Shown here piece by piece: positions 35,063 to 46,800 of a stretch of DNA of 64,000 nt. Origin of the DNA: COMBO-56-21 sp963705355 (GTDB lineage: Archaea; Thermoplasmatota; Thermoplasmata; UBA10834); NCBI GenBank assembly GCA_963705355.1, contig OY970070.1, positions 1,612,001 through 1,676,000 of the forward strand, in the 5' to 3' direction. The first letter of the stretch is position 1. Every line of letters starts with the position of its first letter. A program made the translations under genes and the position numbers. The notes under the pieces are model-generated. The model was not told where the DNA came from, ran no database searches, and saw only the letters and a list, made by a program, of their open reading frames with translations.

Positions 35063-35305
35063 TCAGGCCTTCAAGCGGTCCCTCAGAATCCGTATTGCTG
35101 CGGCGGGGGCAACCGATTTCGGGCAAACTCTCACGCAGTTGTATATGAACTCACAGTCTGGAGCGCCGTTCTTGCCTGCCACCAAGGCCAATCTCGCCTC
35201 CTTGTCAGTCGTCCTCGCATCGTCCAAGAACCTCAGGGACCAAGCGAGCGCAGCGCGCAGACCCGCAAGTCTTCCCCCAACGACAAGCACATCGAATTCG
35301 TACAT
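35063..35305 (-). pseudogene. Collapsed succinate dehydrogenase/fumarate reductase remnant (start of sdhA joined to end of sdhB)
   Basis: An 80-residue frame begins MYEFDVLVVGGRLAGLRAAL, the FAD-binding N-terminus of the flavoprotein subunit. It changes directly into a C-terminal iron-sulfur subunit sequence: RFLDDAR, then EARLALVAGKNG, CEFIYNC and VRVCPKSVAPAAAI. In a normal operon these pieces would be about 2 kb apart, so one in-frame deletion explains the join. The dinucleotide motif has an Arg at its third-glycine region (GGRLAG) and the first cluster cysteines are missing, so neither enzyme activity is possible. ATG 35305 has GGAGAGG upstream. It might still be expressed as a small protein. 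Confidence 0.7.
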
Positions 35306-35333
35306 GCGTCCCTCTCCGGGAAGCTGAAGCATC

Positions 35334-35513
35334 TCACTTCTTGGAATCGAGGTACTTCTTGAACGGATATGTCTTCAGCTTCATTTTGCCCTCGCCAACA
35401 CGCGGATACTCTTCCCTGTATTCCTTCTTGGCGAGTGCGAGTTCCTTCTTGCTGAGGCTCTTCGCCTTGAGATTGTACACCTGGACGAGCCACGTTTCGA
35501 AATCCCACTTCAT
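35334..35513 (-). CDS. Small basic protein of unknown function
   Basis: A 59-codon frame from ATG 35513 to TGA 35334, beginning MKWDFETWLVQVYNLKAK and ending in a Lys-rich tail. The product is strongly basic and helical. Codon use looks coding, with many AAG Lys codons and no rare stop-adjacent drift. It lies 58 bases after the radical SAM gene, at the end of the UbiA-radical SAM cluster and just before the sdhA/sdhB remnant. No family is recognised. It may once have been part of the operon that contained sdhA and sdhB. Confidence 0.65.
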   Translation of the reverse strand: MKWDFETWLVQVYNLKAKSLSKKELALAKKEYREEYPRVGEGKMKLKTYPFKKYLDSKK

Positions 35514-35571
35514 GATGCCACCGAGGAGGAACTGGTCATCCGACGTATTAAACCTGCTCCGAAAAAACCGA

Positions 35572-36774
35572 TCAGGCGTTTCTTCGTTCGCATTCGTTCA
35601 GCGAGCACTTGGGGTCTTCGGCGAATAAATCCCCTGTCAATGCCAATGCTCTGGCCCTGCAGCCGCCGCACATCTCTCTTTGCGAGCAAGCGTGGCAGAT
35701 CCCCTTCAGGTTTCGGCGATCTCTCAAGTCCTTGAAAAGCTCAGAATCCCGCCATATCTCGGCCGGCGTAGCTTGCTTGAGATTGCCTCCGCTCATCGGC
35801 ACGAACGCGCAGGGCCAGACGTCTCCGTTGGGCTTGATGTAGAACATGCCGTTTCCGCAGATGCAGCCTCTGAGGATGTCGCTTGTGCGTCCACCGTTCT
35901 TCTGGACATTATGCAGTGCCCAGTACTCGGGGAGCCCGACAGGAGCAATCACAGGATGCAGATTCTTCTGCATCGCGCCTGCCTTCAAGATCTCCTCGCG
36001 GAACTCATCAACGCTCAGCTCAAGCTCAGAGCTCTCCTGTCCCCTTCCTGAGGGGATGAACTGGTAGAGCAAGATCACATGGGCCCTGAGGTCGTCCGCA
36101 AAAGCGATTATCTCCGGGAGTTCATCTTTGTTGATCTTCGAGGCCGTGATGTTGATCTGAATGTACATGCCCTCAGCCTCCGCATTCGCGATGCCATCTT
36201 TCGCGAGCTTGAGCGCCCCTTCTTTCTTGCGGAAAGCATCGTGGACCTCGTCCTTGAGCGAGTCGATGCTTGCCGCGATTCCGAGCGTGCCAGCTTTCTT
36301 CAGCTGCTCTGCCACTGTCGGAGTTATCAGGGTCGCGTTGGTTGCGATGATCGGATAGAATCCTCGCATCTTCGCATGAGCGATGAGCTCGAAGATGTCT
36401 TCTCGGACGAGGGGTTCCCCTCCGGAAAATACCAGGCTCTTGAAGTCATCGACTTGAGCGAGCGGGTCGATTACCCTCTTCTTTCCTTCTTCCGTCGTTA
36501 ACTCGTCGGGACATTCGGACTCTCCCGCGCGCGCGTGACAATGCTCGCACGTCAGATTGCACCTCGCCGTGACCTCCCAGACCGGATGCACGGGATAGCC
36601 GAAGCAGCCCACGCCCTGGCAGCCCGCGGCTATCTGGAATATCTTGTTGGCCTGCGTGGTCCACCAGGGGAGTTTGCCCCAACCGGTGAGGCGCCTTATC
36701 AGGAGAGCGCTCCTGAGTTGCTTCACGAGCAGGGAGGGCGGTTCGTAGAACGGCTTCACGAATCTATCGTTCAC
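35572..36774 (-). CDS. Radical SAM/SPASM-domain protein
   Basis: A 400-residue radical SAM enzyme. The SAM-cluster motif CNLTCEHC is at C72-C76-C79, with the GGEP motif (SGGEPL) following. A SPASM-type C-terminus carries further cysteines (RGCICGNGMFYIKPNGDVWPC; CHACSQREMCGGC), which bind auxiliary [4Fe-4S] clusters. The sequence is closest in style to the NirJ/AhbC-AhbD/PqqE group, which modifies tetrapyrroles or peptides. It follows the UbiA prenyltransferase gene by 6 bases, so a role in a prenylated cofactor, haem or quinone is possible. The substrate is not assigned. Confidence 0.88.
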   Translation of the reverse strand: MNDRFVKPFYEPPSLLVKQLRSALLIRRLTGWGKLPWWTTQANKIFQIAAGCQGVGCFGYPVHPVWEVTARCNLTCEHCHARAGESECPDELTTEEGKKRVIDPLAQVDDFKSLVFSGGEPLVREDIFELIAHAKMRGFYPIIATNATLITPTVAEQLKKAGTLGIAASIDSLKDEVHDAFRKKEGALKLAKDGIANAEAEGMYIQINITASKINKDELPEIIAFADDLRAHVILLYQFIPSGRGQESSELELSVDEFREEILKAGAMQKNLHPVIAPVGLPEYWALHNVQKNGGRTSDILRGCICGNGMFYIKPNGDVWPCAFVPMSGGNLKQATPAEIWRDSELFKDLRDRRNLKGICHACSQREMCGGCRARALALTGDLFAEDPKCSLNECERRNA

Positions 36775-36780
36775 CTCATC

Positions 36781-37722
36781 TCACCACATCACTGCAACCG
36801 GAATGAACAGAAGAGAGGACAAGAGGTTTGCCAGCAGAACGCACCCCGCGATCTTGATTTGGCCGGCCGAGGTTTCGTATGCTCTCTTCAGAGCGAGAGC
36901 GGACGCCATGGCCGAGAGCGCCAGAACGGGTAGCCCGACAACAGCGACCCAGTAGCTCATGCCGACAAGCACAGTGAGGAGCATGAGCGGATAGGAGAGG
37001 GCTGTCGCTGCCCCGAAGACTTTTCCCGCGCGCTCGAGCCCCAGCCTCACGACCATGTTGCGCTTGCCGACAGCCCTGTCTGCCTCGATGTCAGGAAACT
37101 CGTTCGCCACGATCACCCCCCAGATGGTCACAGAGGCTGGGAGCGCCACGACGATCATGCGCATGTCAAGGACGCCGGAGGCGAGATAGAACCCGCTGAC
37201 AACGGCGAGAATGCCGTAACAGCCACCAATTACCAGCTCGCCAATCCCTCTGTAAGCCAACTGGAAAGGCGGGTGAGAGTAGAATATCCCGCAGAATGCC
37301 CCGAAGAGCGCCAGCGGGAGGAGTAGTGGGTAGTCCGAGAAGTAGAGTAAGAGGTACGCCACAGCCATCACCACCAGCAGGAAGACCGATGCCAGCCCCG
37401 CGGTCCTCGCAACGGGTCTGCCGACCATCCTGTCAGGAAGGGCTCTGCTGCCCCCAGAGAACACTGTGAACGTACTGTTTATGAGGTCCCCCTCGTAATC
37501 GAAGTACTCGTTGAAGTAGTAGGTCGCGAGCATGATGAGGACGATCCCGCTGACTGAAAGCCAGATGAGGCCCCACGAAGGGTCGTGACCCTCTGCGATG
37601 GCGATGGAGAACCCGGTTACCAAGGACGCCACCCCGGGCGATAGGAAAGGTATCCTCGACAGGACCATAACCCCTTTTGCAGAGGACAAGAATGGCTTTT
37701 TCGTCGCACCTGCTCCTTCCAT
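36781..37722 (-). CDS. UbiA-family membrane prenyltransferase
   Basis: A 313-residue integral membrane prenyltransferase with about nine helices. The two Asp-rich motifs are present: NEYFDYEGD (first, NDxxDxxxD type) and DIEADRAVGKRN (second), which bind Mg-diphosphate. FSGGSRALPDRMV and FYSHPPFQLAYRGIGE match the MenA-like subgroup that prenylates aromatic head groups for quinones. TATA-like GGTTTAAGC on the minus strand (about 37,749-37,757) lies some 30 bases before the start. It is the first gene of the operon with the radical SAM protein. Confidence 0.92.
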   Translation of the reverse strand: MEGAGATKKPFLSSAKGVMVLSRIPFLSPGVASLVTGFSIAIAEGHDPSWGLIWLSVSGIVLIMLATYYFNEYFDYEGDLINSTFTVFSGGSRALPDRMVGRPVARTAGLASVFLLVVMAVAYLLLYFSDYPLLLPLALFGAFCGIFYSHPPFQLAYRGIGELVIGGCYGILAVVSGFYLASGVLDMRMIVVALPASVTIWGVIVANEFPDIEADRAVGKRNMVVRLGLERAGKVFGAATALSYPLMLLTVLVGMSYWVAVVGLPVLALSAMASALALKRAYETSAGQIKIAGCVLLANLLSSLLFIPVAVMW

Positions 37723-37895
37723 CGCCTAGCCGGATGGTGTATGTCGCTTAAACCTTATTCAGGTGTCACAGGCAAATCATTTGACTGAACATCTGCCAGG
37801 AATTCCAACACCCAAATTGCCTGTTGTGCGTCTTGCAGCGGGAGCCGGTAGTATCGATTGATATACCATCGAAGGGATTTCGTACTAGGGGAAGA

Positions 37896-40800
37896 ATGGC
37901 GAGCAACAGGGGAGATTCTCTTTCGGGGTCAGCGCGGGCTAGGATATCCGCACTTGTGATATGCGTTCTTATGGTGCTGTCAGCAGCGCCATTCATGATC
38001 GCATTCTCGACGAGTGCTGGGAACAAGTCTCAGGTGCCGACGGTAATGCCTGTCACCGCTCCTGAGTTCATGAACTACATACATGTGAACAATTTCAGGT
38101 TCGACCCGTTGCTTCAGATGCCTGAGATTCCAGATTCACTGTCATTCGGTTCAATCTCCGCCCTTGAGCAGGCTTACTACATTGTCCAGCTCAAAGGGCC
38201 GGTCACGGAGGACATGAAGGCTGCGCTCGGCGCGACCGGCGTTTCTGTCCTCCAATACATCAACTACAATGCCTTCGTCGTGAAAGGCGACGGCACATCA
38301 ATCGCCAAGGCCGAGAGCCTCTGGTGCACCAGATGGGTGGGCGTGTTCGAGCCCGCATACAAGATAAGCCCGAGGCTTTCCTCTGCCTTCGACAAGCTCC
38401 TTGAGACAATTGAGGCGAGCTCGGGCACTTCAAGCTCGTCAGCGCAGGTCACATACATGTCCGGTGGACTGTCGAACGCTGCAGGTGAACAGAGCGCACG
38501 GTTCGATTCATCCTCTTTGACAGAGAAATCCAGCGCGATGACAACTGCAACACACTCCGCGGGCCTATCCTCGGCGAACGTCAATCGTGTGGGCTCGTCT
38601 GTTGGTGGTGCTTCCCCGACGACCATCACTGTCGAGGTTCTGACGTTCGAGAAGTCAAGGGTGCTGGAAGTTGCCGACGCTCTCTCCCAGCTGGGGGCTA
38701 AGGGCATCGTGTACTCGACGGCGGGCGATGGCAAGCTGCGCGCGACTATAGATAGGGGCGCGGAGCAGGCGCTCGCTCACGAGATGGGCGTCATGTGGAT
38801 TGATAGGTACGTCCAGCCTACCGTCTTCAACGATATCGCGAGATGGGTCGTGCAGAGCAACGATGACATAGGCTACTCCACCCCGGTCCACGACAATGGC
38901 ATCTGGGGCACCGGCCAGACGGTGACGATTGGCGACAGTGGTCTCGACTACGACCACCCCGCCTTCGCGGATCCGGCGAACAACACGCCGGGTCCCGACC
39001 ACAGGAAGGTCACGGATTACTACGTGCCTTCTGACGCCGGAGGGGACTATTCCGATGAGGACATAAACCATGGGACACACGTCTCGGGCACCGTCGCCGG
39101 TGACGATGGCACATGGCACGTTTATGACGGCGATCCGTTCGGTTCGAGTGGCTCCACCGGACCGCACGATGGTCAGGCCTTCGACGCGAAGATACAGATG
39201 CAGGACCTCTCGCCAGACGGATACTACGTTTACCCACCAACCAACATCTCGGACATGTATTCCGAGGCTGCGAGCCGTGGATCGTACATCCACACCAACA
39301 GCTGGGGAAGCTCAGGAGCCGCGTATATTCCAGAGGCGGCGGACACCGATCAGTTCATCTGGGACAACCAGGACTTCCTGGTCCTCTACGCCGCGGCTAA
39401 CCCTGGCTCTGGATCCGGTTGGATCAATCCATATGCCACCGCGAAGAACGTCATCGCTGTGGGCGCCACTTTGAATGGCGCAATGCGCGACGATATGGCC
39501 GACTTCAGCGGCCGCGGGCCGGCATCCGATGGGAGAATCAAGCCCGATGTGACGGCCCCTGGAGTCAACATATGGTCGGCGCGCGGTGGTGACCCTTACA
39601 GCACCTCTGACACCTACTGGCAACTGAGCGGGACTAGTATGGCCACCCCGTGCGTGGCCGGTTCTGCCGCGCTAGTCAGGCAGTATTTCATGGACGGCTT
39701 CTACCCGACAGGATCCAGCGTGCTCGTGAACGGCTTCACCCCGTCTGCCGCGCTCATAAAGGCCGTCCTCATAAACGGTGCCGACGAAATGACCGGAACA
39801 GGCGCCTATCTGAACGGCGAGTACTTCTACCCGAACAACAACCAGGGCTGGGGCAGGATCGACCTTGACAACGCCCTGTTCTTCTCTGGCGATTCGCGCG
39901 GGCTTGTGGCCGTTGACGACAGATCTGGCCTAGACACGGGAGCGACTGTCACGTATCAGCTCGCCATAGGTTCTGGAGACCAGCCCGTGGAGATCACGTT
40001 AGTTTGGAGCGACTATCCTGGAACCGCCATGTCCGATCCCAACCTCGTGAACGACCTCGACCTCACTGTCTACGCCCCTGACGGGACAGTATACAGAGGC
40101 AACATGTACACAGGATTCAACCCGGGAGAGTCGGAGCCAAACCCCGCCTCGAACGACCACCTCAACAACGTCGAGGGTGTTCTCGCCATATCTGGCGCGC
40201 AGCCTGGCATCTGGACTGTCTCCGTGAGCGGCTTTAACATCCCCATGGGCCCGCAGCCCTTCGCACTCATCATGACTGGGGCGATTGCCACACAGACGGG
40301 AACAATCCGGATGGACAGCGCAAGGTACCAGTCATCTGCATATGTCAACATCACAGTGGTCGACACGGGCCTCAACCTTGACCCTAACGTGACGGACACC
40401 GCCACCGTAGAGATGTCGAGCAGCACCGAGACCACGCCCGAGATCGTGACTCTGACAGAGACTGCGAATTCCTCGAGCGTCTTCGTGGGTGGGATTCAGT
40501 TGGATGACAGCGCCACACCGGCGAGCGATGGCTTGCTCCAGGTGCAGAACGGCGACCAGATCACAGCTGCCTATTTCGATGCTGATGACGGCCTCGGAGG
40601 CAGTGGCTATGTCTATGACTATGCGGTCGTCGACGACAACCCGCCAATCATATACGGCGTGCAGATCACGAACGTGCGGTTCAGCAGGGCGACGGTGGAA
40701 TGGGGAACTGACGAGCCCGCGGACTCTGTGGTCTATTGGGGCACGACCCCTCCGCCCATGAGCTCTGCCTGGAACGCGCGCCTAGTCTACAATCATACAA

Positions 40801-43800
40801 TCAGTTTGACTGGTCTGGCCGAGAATACGACCTATTGTGTCGCCGTGCAGTCGACCGATGAGGCCGGCAATACTGCCTACGACGACAATGGAACGTCATA
40901 CTACTGGTTCACCACGCCTGTCAGGCCCCCGATCGCTCCTCCGAGCGATGAGTGGCCAACCTACCACAACAACGAGCCGAGGCAGGGCGTGTCGCCATCG
41001 AACTTCCAGCCTCCGGTGCAGCAGATGTGGTCTGACGGCCCGCACACGATGGCCCGCTGGTCAGGCCCCGTCATGTCTGACGGCCTTCTGTACGTGACGA
41101 GCATTGACGGCTTTGTGCGTGCGCGCGAGCCGACCAGTGGCGATGTGGTATGGGAACGCCACCTCGGCGAAGCATACTACTACACGTGCTCGCCCACGGT
41201 CGCCAATGGTATCGTCTACGTCACAATGGCAACTTCCAACACTAGCACAGTTTATGCCCTCGACGGCATGACGGGTGACACGATCTGGGCCGCCGACTCG
41301 TACTATTACTCGGCCAGAGATGTCATGTCGTATGCCGATGGGCTTGTCTTCGCCGCCACATGGAACAACGAGATAGTCGCACACGATGCCTTGACTGGGA
41401 CCGTTGCGTGGGTCTACAACGCTGGAACTTACCCCGTTGGCGGTGCCACGGTGACGGGCGGAGTGCTTTACCAGGCATTGCTCGACCTGTACTCGGGAGC
41501 TGGCTCTTTCGTTGCCCTGGACGAGCCATCAGGGACGCTCCTGTGGTCGCAGACATTGGACAACATCGCGGTCGGTCCTCCGCTGTATGCTCAGGGCAAC
41601 GTGTACATTGGCACGTACTCTGGAACGATGTACGCGTTGGACGCCGCTGACGGGAGCGTCGTCTGGAATTACTCCAGCTACAACTACATAGACTTCGGGA
41701 CGCCCGCCTATGACGGCGCCGCGATCTACTACTGTGATCTCGTGGGAAGCATGTTCGCATTGGACGCCACTGATGGGTCGCTCATTTGGAATGTGGGTGT
41801 CGGATCTGGTGCGGCCAGCGCTCCCGCCTACGCCAACGGATATCTATACATTGCGTCCTGGGACGGCAACCTGTACACTGTGGACTCCTTCGATGGGACC
41901 GTTGTGGATACTGACTACATCGGACCAGGGTCGACCTCATCCCCAGCTGTCTCGGACGGTTGGATCTGGGTAGAGGCGAACGACGGTACTGTGGCCGGGT
42001 TCCTGGGCCAGTTGCCTGTGGGTATGATCCTCAGGCCTCTCAGGCAGGCAATGGACGCGGTCCCCGACAGCCAGGTGGACTATGTCCTCAACGTGACCAA
42101 TGTAGGACATCTGGGCCCTGACACCTTCGACGCGACTATCAGCCTCGGAGGGCTCGGCTGGAATACGGAGCTCTTCGCTTCGGACGGCGTGACGCCGTTG
42201 AATGATAGCGACAGCGACGGAATGCCGGACACGGGCGCTCTGAACACGTGGCAATCCGCGGATGTGATAGCGAGAGTCACAGTGCCAGCAGGGGCTCTCG
42301 CAGGCGACTCGGATGAAGCGATGATAACCTTCACCTCGAGCACAGACCCCACGGTGTTCAAGACGGCAGTCGTTACGACGACTGTTCCTCCTCCAGGAGT
42401 GGAGATCGGTCCAAGCGTCTACATGCCTGCGTCTGCCGGAGATGTCCTCCTGGGCTTCCTCAACGTGAAGAACACTGGAGGATTCCCGGACACCATGGAC
42501 ATAACTTCCTCAGACTCTGCCGGATGGAACTACACATTGGTGCAGTCTGATGGAGTCACGTCTCTGGCGGACACTGACAGCGACGGCATTCCGGACACTG
42601 GAGAGCTGCACGGCCTAGGCTCGGTTCTCATCGGCGTGGTCGTCGAAGTCCCAATTGGTGCGCCTGAGGGATCCGTTGAGCGGATCACTGTATGGGCTGT
42701 GTCCTCGCTGGATCCATTCCAGATCGACTCCGCCGCCGTGATCGCTGAGATAGCGCCGCCCCCGAACGTTGAGTGGCCCACGTATCACAACAACGATGCG
42801 AGGACCGGCGTGTCACCCTCGCAGTTCTCCCCGCCTCTCGTAACGCAGTGGGCCCAGAACGGTACGGGCACGGGCGCGCAGCTGGACGGCCCCGTCATGG
42901 CGGACGGCATTCTCTTCTCGACCTCCGAGGACGGCTACATAAGGGCGAGGGACCCGTACACTGGCGACGTCCTCTGGGAGCAAATGCTCGGTGGAGAATA
43001 CTATTACACGGGTACGCCAGCGGTTGACGGAGGCGTAGTCTACGCCACATTCTATGGCACGTCGGGCGGATATGTTTACGCACTCGACGAACTCACCGGG
43101 AATGAGATATGGTCCGTCGGGATGTCATCGGGATTGGACTTCAACGCGCGCGTGCAGATGGCCGCCAGGGACGGGCTTGTGTATGGAGCCGCCTGGAACG
43201 GATATGTCTACGCCCTCGATGAGTCTAATGGATCGGTCGTCTGGAACTACAGCACGGGCGGCATGCCCTATGGTGGCGTTGCAATCGGTGGTGGATGGGC
43301 GTTCATAGGTAGCCTGGACGGCTACCTGTATGCCTTCGACAAGGACACTGGAGCGCTTCAGTGGTCAACCTTCCTCGAGCCAGGAGAGATCACATCGGCT
43401 CCGCTCTACGCTCAGGGCAACATCTACGTCGGCACCGGAATGGGATCGATGTTCGCAGTCGATGCGGCTTCTGGAACCATCGTCTGGCAGGCCATGATGG
43501 GTGCCCCGATCTCGTTCTCTACCCCGGCGTATGACGGCAACGCGATTTACTTCGGGACAATCGGTTCCATGTTCTATGCGCTCGACCCCATGGACGGGTC
43601 TGTCATATGGTATACTCCCGTCGCTGACTGGGTACAGTGCTCGCCCGCTTATGCGAACGGATTCGTCTACGCGACCGTCTGGGATGGCGAGTTCGTCACC
43701 TTCGATGCAGCGGACGGCACGATTGTGGACTCGCAGTTCATCGGGACCTACTCATTCACGACTAGCCCTGCAGTTTCCGATGGCTGGGTGTGGGTCAACG

Positions 43801-46800
43801 ATTACCAAGGCAGCGTCTTCGGCATGATGGGACAGATGCCCTATGGAGCGAAGGTCGTGCCCTCGACGCAGGCGAAGGACGTCTATCCGCCTATGGCAGC
43901 GGACTTCGGGATCACAGTGACCAACATAGGGACCTTCGGACCCGATACCTTCGACGTCAGCGCGACTCTCGGCGTCCACGGATGGTTGGCGCAGCTCTAC
44001 GAGGCCGACGGAGTCACCCCGCTGCAGGACACTGACGGCGATTCCGTGCCGGACACGGGCTCCCTTGCCACGGGCGCCTCCGCGACGATGGTTGTGAAAG
44101 TCGATGTGCCAGGAACCGCGGCTGTGGGTGACGTCGAGAAGACCATATTGACATTCACATCCTCGAACGATCCGATGATATCCAAGAATGCGAGGGTCAT
44201 CTGCGAGGTTCCACCGCCTGGTGTGGAGATAGGCCCGAACGCGTACATTGCGGTCACGCAGGGCACGACCGCACTAGCTAACATGACCGTGACCAACACC
44301 GGAGGGTTCAATGACACCATCGATATTGTCGCTGGATCAGCACACGGCTGGATTGTCTCAATCTTCCAGGCCGATGGCGTGACTCCCTTGGTCGATACGG
44401 ACGGCGATCTCGTCCCCGACACAGGACTTCTTGGAGGCGGCGTGAGCCTTCCGATTGTCATTGCGATAGAGGTTCCAGCTGATGTCCTGAGCGGAACGTT
44501 TGATCGTACCGACATATTGGCAGCCTCGTCGGCAGATCCGAGTGCGATTGACGAGGCGATGTTGCTGTGCGAGGTCTCACCGGAATCCGCTCTCGATTGG
44601 CCGCAGTTCCAGCACGACGCAGCGAGGACTGGCATAAGCCCTATCAATGTCACGCTGCCCTTCGTAGAGAAGTGGTACACGCAGCCTTTCTATAGCTACC
44701 CCAGCTGGTTCGGCCCGGTCATCCATGCGGGAACGGTGTTCTACTCGACTTACGCAGGCTACATGGTAGCCTTGGACCTCCTGACGGGCGAAGTGAAGTG
44801 GGAGACCCTGCTTGGGATGGGAGGTTACCCCCCATCCGGCCCGACAGTAGCCTACGGCAACGTCTATGTCGCCTTCACCAACAACTGGACCGGGGTGCCG
44901 ACACTGTACTGCCTGGACGAGGATACTGGAATCGTCATCTGGAGCGCAGATGCATACAACTATGGGCCGTATCTGTACACCTCAGTCGTCGCGGCTCAGG
45001 GCATGGTCTTCTGGCACGATACCTGGGGCAACACGCTCTACGCCAACGATGCCTTCACGGGCGAGGTGCTCTGGACCTATGTCATGGACGGCCAGCCCTA
45101 CGAGGGGCCGGCCTACTGTAGCGGGATGATCTTCCTTGCTGACAGCATGGGCAAGGTCGTGGCCATCGATGCGTTCACTGGAGTTGAAGTCTGGTCGACC
45201 TATGTCGGCTGGCCTGTCGAATCGCCGCTGTCGATATCCCATGGCGTGCTCTATTTCGGAGATTACGGCGGGAACGTCGATGCCTTAGATGCCTTGACTG
45301 GAGAAGTGATATGGACCTCCTCTCTCGGCTGGCTGATCGCGTGGGCGTCCCCTGTAGTGGCCGAGGGAATGGTCTACGTCGGATTGACTGCCGGGAGTAA
45401 CGGAACGATGTACGCGCTCAACGAGTCTACGGGTGACATCGTGTGGAGCGCGTATCTCTACGGCGCGCCGATCTACTCGTCAGCTGCATACTCTAACGGG
45501 ACTGTATTCTGCACTGCTGACAATGGTCATCTCTACGCATGGGACGCTCTGACGGGCGATCTCCTGCAGGAGCAGGTCGTTGCAGAGGGCTCCATGATGT
45601 CGACGGCCGCTCTGGCCAACGGATACATCGTCGTGTGTGACATGTGGGGTGGGGTGACCGCTTACGGCTTTGAGGGAGTTGGCGAGGTCGACCACATATC
45701 AGTTTCTCCAGCGTCTGCAGACATAGGGGTAATGCGGCCAGTCGTGTTCGAGGCGCACGCTTACGATCCGTATGGCAACGAGGTGGTAGGTGCTGAGCTC
45801 ACGTGGAGCTCGTTGAACGAGCTTGGGTCTGTGGTCCCCGTTTCTGACTACGGCACCAGAGCGATATACTTCGCAGGGCCCGAGGCAGGGAATGACACTG
45901 TGAGGGTGGCCTCCATGGGTGTATTCGCGGACGCGGGCGTGAACATCCTGGCTGGGTCGGTGGAGGGAGTCTACGTTTCTCCCGCAAGCGCCTCTGTCGT
46001 TGTCGGCGGAACGTTCCAGTTCAGTGCCGACGCGGAGGATATGTACGGCAACACCGTGCCTGGCGCAAATATCTCCTGGGACGTCATGGGCGGAATCGGC
46101 ACCGTCAACGGCACGGGCTTCTTGACTGCAGGCCTTGTCGCTGGGACAGGGACCGTCGAGGCGTCCAGCAGCGGGATTGTAGGAGTTGCGGCGGTCACCG
46201 TCCTGCCTGGTGGGCTGGACAGCATCATCGTCACACCAGACGAGTTCAGCCTTACGGTAGGTGAGATCACAGTACTGCATGCTCAGGGATACGACGCCTA
46301 CGGGAACGTGATCCCCGGCCTCAGCTATGTGTGGTCATCCACGGTAGGCAGCGTGATGCCAACCTCGGCGGAGGGTGAGTACGCCGTCTTCTCAGCCGGA
46401 TTGACTTCGGGAACGGGCACAGTCAGCGCTGCATCTGGAGGGTTGACCGCGTCTGCCCTAGTCGATGTCCTGCCTGGCGCAGTAAGCAGCATAGTGCTGT
46501 CTCCTGCGAGCGCATCCGTGGTCGCTGGTGCAACCCAGACATTCGTGGCGACAGCACTAGATGTCTTCGGGAACGAGGTCTCTGGCGCTGCATTGACATG
46601 GAGCGTCGATACTGAGATCGGAACGATAACGCAGGCGGGTGTGCTCACAGCAGCGACCGCCGTTGGCTCTGGCCTTGTCACGGTCACCTCCGGGTCTGTA
46701 TCGGCTGCAGCCGAAGTGACAGTCGTTCCAGGACCGGTGGCTTCGATCACGGTGACACCGAGTGGTTTGAGCGTGGTCGCGGGAGACATGAAATCTGTCG

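Noticed and set aside
38655..39293. Long open frames on the opposite strand within the giant surface-protein and core genes (for example 38,655-39,293 and 18,308-19,225)
   Set aside because: They are antisense shadows caused by G+C-rich codon use; they lack starts with ribosome sites and any family content.
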